A stretch of DNA of 64,000 nt, from contig OW051472.1 in NCBI GenBank assembly GCA_932521025.1, positions 1,178,001 to 1,242,000 on the forward strand, in the 5' to 3' direction. The notes below the pieces were generated by a model. The model ran no database searches and was not told where the DNA came from. It saw nothing but the letters and a program-made list of their open reading frames with translations. The DNA comes from Oscheius onirici (taxonomy: Eukaryota > Nematoda > Chromadorea > Rhabditida > Rhabditidae). Shown in pieces: positions 62,001 through 64,000 of the stretch. Made by a program: the position numbers and the translations under genes. Positions within the stretch are counted from its first letter, which is position 1; every line of letters starts with the position of its first letter.

Positions 62001-64000
62001 GTTTCCTTTTATGACCAGTTATTTTTTTTTCCAGTTGGCTGCTGTAACTTATGCTTTTTACAAGCCAAGCTACCGTCCCAAGCCGTTGATTCGTCCCATT
62101 GGTCCCCTTCCCTTCATTTATCGTCCCAATAACCGTCCCAACTTTGGATAGGTAACTACGTGAATGAACAATCTTTTATGGCGTGTGAACTGTCGAGTCT
62201 GTGGCACAATTTTGAAGGCCAAAACCAAAAAAGTGGGAACTGTCGAGACTGTGGCTCTCCTAAACTTTTCCCAACCCCTCACAAATTGTCTTTCATCCCA
62301 TTTTGAAGGCCAGTCAATCAGTCGAATTGCGGGGCCGGCGCGGTGCTTTCATGTTCTGCCTGGGCGCCAAATTACCAATTATATGTCTTTTGCCGTTCGC
62401 TTAGGCAGTAGTCGCAGCGACAAATGGCTCAAGTTTACGACTGCGCGGGAAAATTGAAAAATCTCCCACTCACTCGTACGATCAGTGTAGCTCGGAGAGG
62501 CGGAGGATCACTGCGCGTTCTGATAACTCCTCGGCCGTCGATGGAAAACTGCTCGGACAAATCTGAAAATCCCTTCAGTTTCAATAGTTTTCCATCTTAA
62601 TCTCTCAGTGTGCACAGTGGCGCTTTTTCAAGCTGTTCTGGTCCAATTCGAGAGATTGGACAAACAGTGGGGAGCGGGGAGCTGGTGCCAGTGGATTTGG
62701 AGCAGGAAAGGAGAAAGATAGAGATCATTAGACTCAATGGACTGTACTCATACTCATACTCTCACTACAGTAACCCACAGTCTTATGAACTAGTGAAAGG
62801 AATGGGAGATAGACAGTTCATTGGACAGAGAACAGCGAATTGGATTGGATCTGATGACTCTTCAGACTGATACTCTCGCTCTGTTTCAGAGTCATTAGAC
62901 TGATCTGAATGAATTTCCAGACCCATACTCTCACTCTGAGCTAGGGTCGGGATCTTCAGTAATCTTTTGTATGAATACCCCAGCCTTTAAATACCGGTAA
63001 GTGGGAATACCGGTAAGCCCGCCTCGGCCCGGTAGACTTGGCCGTCGGTCCGGGATCGGACCAAAAATGAAGATGGTCATATTATAGTGCATTTTAGCGC
63101 ATTCTAAAACTAAATCAAAGAATAGTAATATTTTTATAGTTTGTTGAACTTTATTTTTACTAAAAACGAGGAAAAAATGCAGATTGTTGTAAAAAAAACA
63201 CCCCTTTTTCCAAAATTTCCCAGCGGGCCGAGCTTTTCAGTCCCGGGCAGAGCCTCAACTTTCAGGCCCAAGCACGGCCCGGCCCGTCAGCCATGTCTAG
63301 CCCTGTCCAAAAGACACAGTGTTCAGGTATCCTCTTGTTCTACTCTTTGAATACCGGTCTAGAGAAACTGTTCCGATCTGACTGACTATCTTACCAGACA
63401 TACTACAGTAGTGCCCCTGGAAAGTTAGTCAGTCAGAGCGGAATAGTTTCTCTAGAGTCTGGAGAGTATACTTTCTCCAATAACACTGACTCTGCATCCC
63501 AGACATAAAGCTGTACAGCCTATCCTACTGTTACTGTGACTCACCCCCTTCCAAACTGTAGACCATCTCCGCTTTCAAACTGTCCCCATCAATTGCTTCA
63601 ATGGCTTCCGGTTCCAGTACTAGTTCTCCATTCTGAATCTCTCGTCCAGTAATTTCTCTGAATCTTTACTCACCTTGACCTTTCCACAGCTGTACATCGA
63701 ATGCTTGAAGAATGGATTCAAGTCATTCGCATCAGTCACAGTCACATGAAGTGGAACCCGACTGGACTGAGGTGGTTCTCCCTGATCCCTGGCCTCAATT
63801 TCTACATCAAACTCCGTCAGCTTCTCGTAGTCTATTCGGCTCTTGATGGAGACTGCCGGCTTGAAGGGATCGGCAATCTCCAGCAGGTTGGAATACGGTC
63901 CCGGTACTATACTGTACTGCACGAAACTGTTAGGCCCAGGCTGATCGCGATCAGTTGCTTCAAAGTCGGTAAAGACGATGGTCCCGACGGGAAGTTCTTC
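58636..64000 (-). CDS. Cadherin (partial; 5' end beyond right edge)
   Basis: Minus-strand exons from the right edge: 64000-~63675 (TDFEATDRDQPGPNS, DYEKLTEFDVEIEARDQGEP, TVTDANDLNPFF, classical calcium-binding cadherin motifs), ~63670-63545, ~62565-62475 (EQFSIDGRGVIRTRSD), 61706-61412 (AIDTRTGEISLRSGL), ~61355-61192, ~60525-60408 and 60370-60240. The last contains a transmembrane helix, STVLTIIALFALFGIVLIIT. Two further exons (59190-59102, 58768-58636: LWMNTSHDTGVTITGTLP, then RYVVNQAEKAFEATKSP and a stop) are plausible as the cytoplasmic tail, but the phase from the TM exon does not fit directly, so an exon is missing or they belong elsewhere. An adhesion receptor at the cell surface. Introns host two peptide genes and several elements. 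Confidence 0.8.
59379..59649 (+). CDS. Proline/arginine-rich secreted peptide (14-codon first exon)
   Basis: Exons 59379-59420 and 59461-59649 encode 76 residues. The signal peptide is MKLSSTLILLILAV plus LATVTFG, split by the intron exactly as in the gene at 61955. The mature part is RPPPARPPPPRPPSPVR-like with repeated MPPGR. Pro/Arg-rich secreted peptides are often antimicrobial or cuticular; neither is shown here. It lies within a cadherin intron on the opposite strand. TATAAAG stands about 40 bases upstream. Confidence 0.72.
59712..60150 (+). mobile_element. 5'-truncated LINE fragment (reverse transcriptase C-terminal end)
   Basis: ALLYGSECWSLREQDIKRL and VQRRMMRKIIGVTLAERR match the C-terminal end of non-LTR retrotransposon polyproteins. 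After a frameshift near 59970 comes RSPGRPKPRWNSNFVEAFG with AQNWSRAMMAH, as in RTE/Jockey-type ends. It ends in repeated TAAACTG units, a LINE-like 3' tail. It is dead. Confidence 0.8.
60580..61138. mobile_element. Palindromic element containing a second palindrome
   Basis: Outer arms CTGGACCTTTAAAAAGTTCG and the inverted copy, with CTGCGAGACCCGT next. Inner arms GTTGTACTGCAGTAGGCGCC (60658) and the inverted copy (about 61040) define a nested second element. Lies in a cadherin intron. Confidence 0.7.
61761..61813 (+). repeat. Two forward copies of the ACTCGACAGTTCACAC motif
   Basis: Copies at 61761 and 61791, about 150 bases upstream of the proline-rich peptide gene at 61955. Confidence 0.75.
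61955..62151 (+). CDS. Proline-rich secreted peptide (14-codon first exon)
   Basis: Exons 61955-61996 and 62035-62151 encode 52 residues. The leader is MKFFSTLILLILAS plus LAAVTYA, then a short basic, proline-rich mature peptide with repeated RP dipeptides: FYKPSYRPKPLIRPIG and YRPNNRPNFG. Paralogue of the gene at 59379 and the pseudogene at 56248. It is inside a cadherin intron on the opposite strand, with TATAAAA about 35 bases upstream and repeat-motif copies on both sides. Confidence 0.75.
62183..62255 (-). repeat. Two reverse copies of the ACTCGACAGTTCACAC motif
   Basis: Copies at 62183 and 62233 just downstream of the peptide gene, in the opposite orientation to those upstream. Confidence 0.75.
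63033..63296. mobile_element. Diverged, inverted copy of the 49853 MITE
   Basis: Shares GGACCAAAAATGAAGATGGT, ATTTTAGCGCATTCTA and GCCCGTCAGCCATGTCTA with the 49853 element in reverse orientation. No clear target duplication. It is in a cadherin intron. Confidence 0.75.

Overview
This is nuclear DNA of a nematode, probably a chromadorean. Genes are split by many short GT-AG introns with TTTTCAG-like acceptors. A muscarinic receptor of the GAR type, sigma-class glutathione S-transferases and an SXP/RAL-2-like protein all point the same way. The species is not identifiable from the window. Exon joins were made by eye from splice signals, reading-frame phase and paralogue comparison, so boundaries are predictions.

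Layout. 1-5 kb: the end of a secreted-protein gene (-) and a large P-loop GTPase gene (+) whose N-terminus is an internal duplication. 5-13 kb: three genes of an unrecognised ARM/HEAT-like helical family, with a broken lectin/VWA locus rearranged among them. 13-18 kb: three sigma GST genes, two of them head to head. 18-20.7 kb: small secreted cysteine-rich peptide genes and pseudogenes. 20.9-32.5 kb: two inverted paralogous kinase genes flank an angiomotin-like coiled-coil gene. 32.7-41.4 kb: a short helical-family member, an SXP/RAL-2-like gene, the molybdenum-cofactor sulfurase gene and a frameshifted helical-family copy. 43.5-46 kb: a muscarinic acetylcholine receptor whose sixth intron holds a phospholipase-A2-like gene on the other strand. 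46.3-51 kb: another helical-family gene and small peptide genes. 52.9-55.7 kb: a degenerate family III CoA-transferase relative, then a peroxisomal AMACR-like gene. 56-64 kb: a fourth GST and a cadherin gene that leaves the right edge, with proline-rich peptide genes and a LINE fragment in its introns.

The window is loaded with short palindromic DNA elements, more than twenty in 64 kb. Several have perfect 8-bp target duplications (hAT-like), two have 9-bp duplications with long inverted arms (Mutator-like) and others sit between TA dinucleotides. Most are in introns. One appears to sit inside an open reading frame.

The observations with most novelty value are: the helical-protein family (six copies, at least one broken, with a conserved four-exon plan); the peptide families defined by a first exon of exactly 6 or exactly 14 codons; the matched exon structure of the two inverted kinases; and a short motif (core ACTCGACAGTTCACAC) repeated about 19 times, only between 56.0 and 62.3 kb, around the fourth GST and the proline-rich peptide genes. 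No single new molecular system can be demonstrated from sequence alone.
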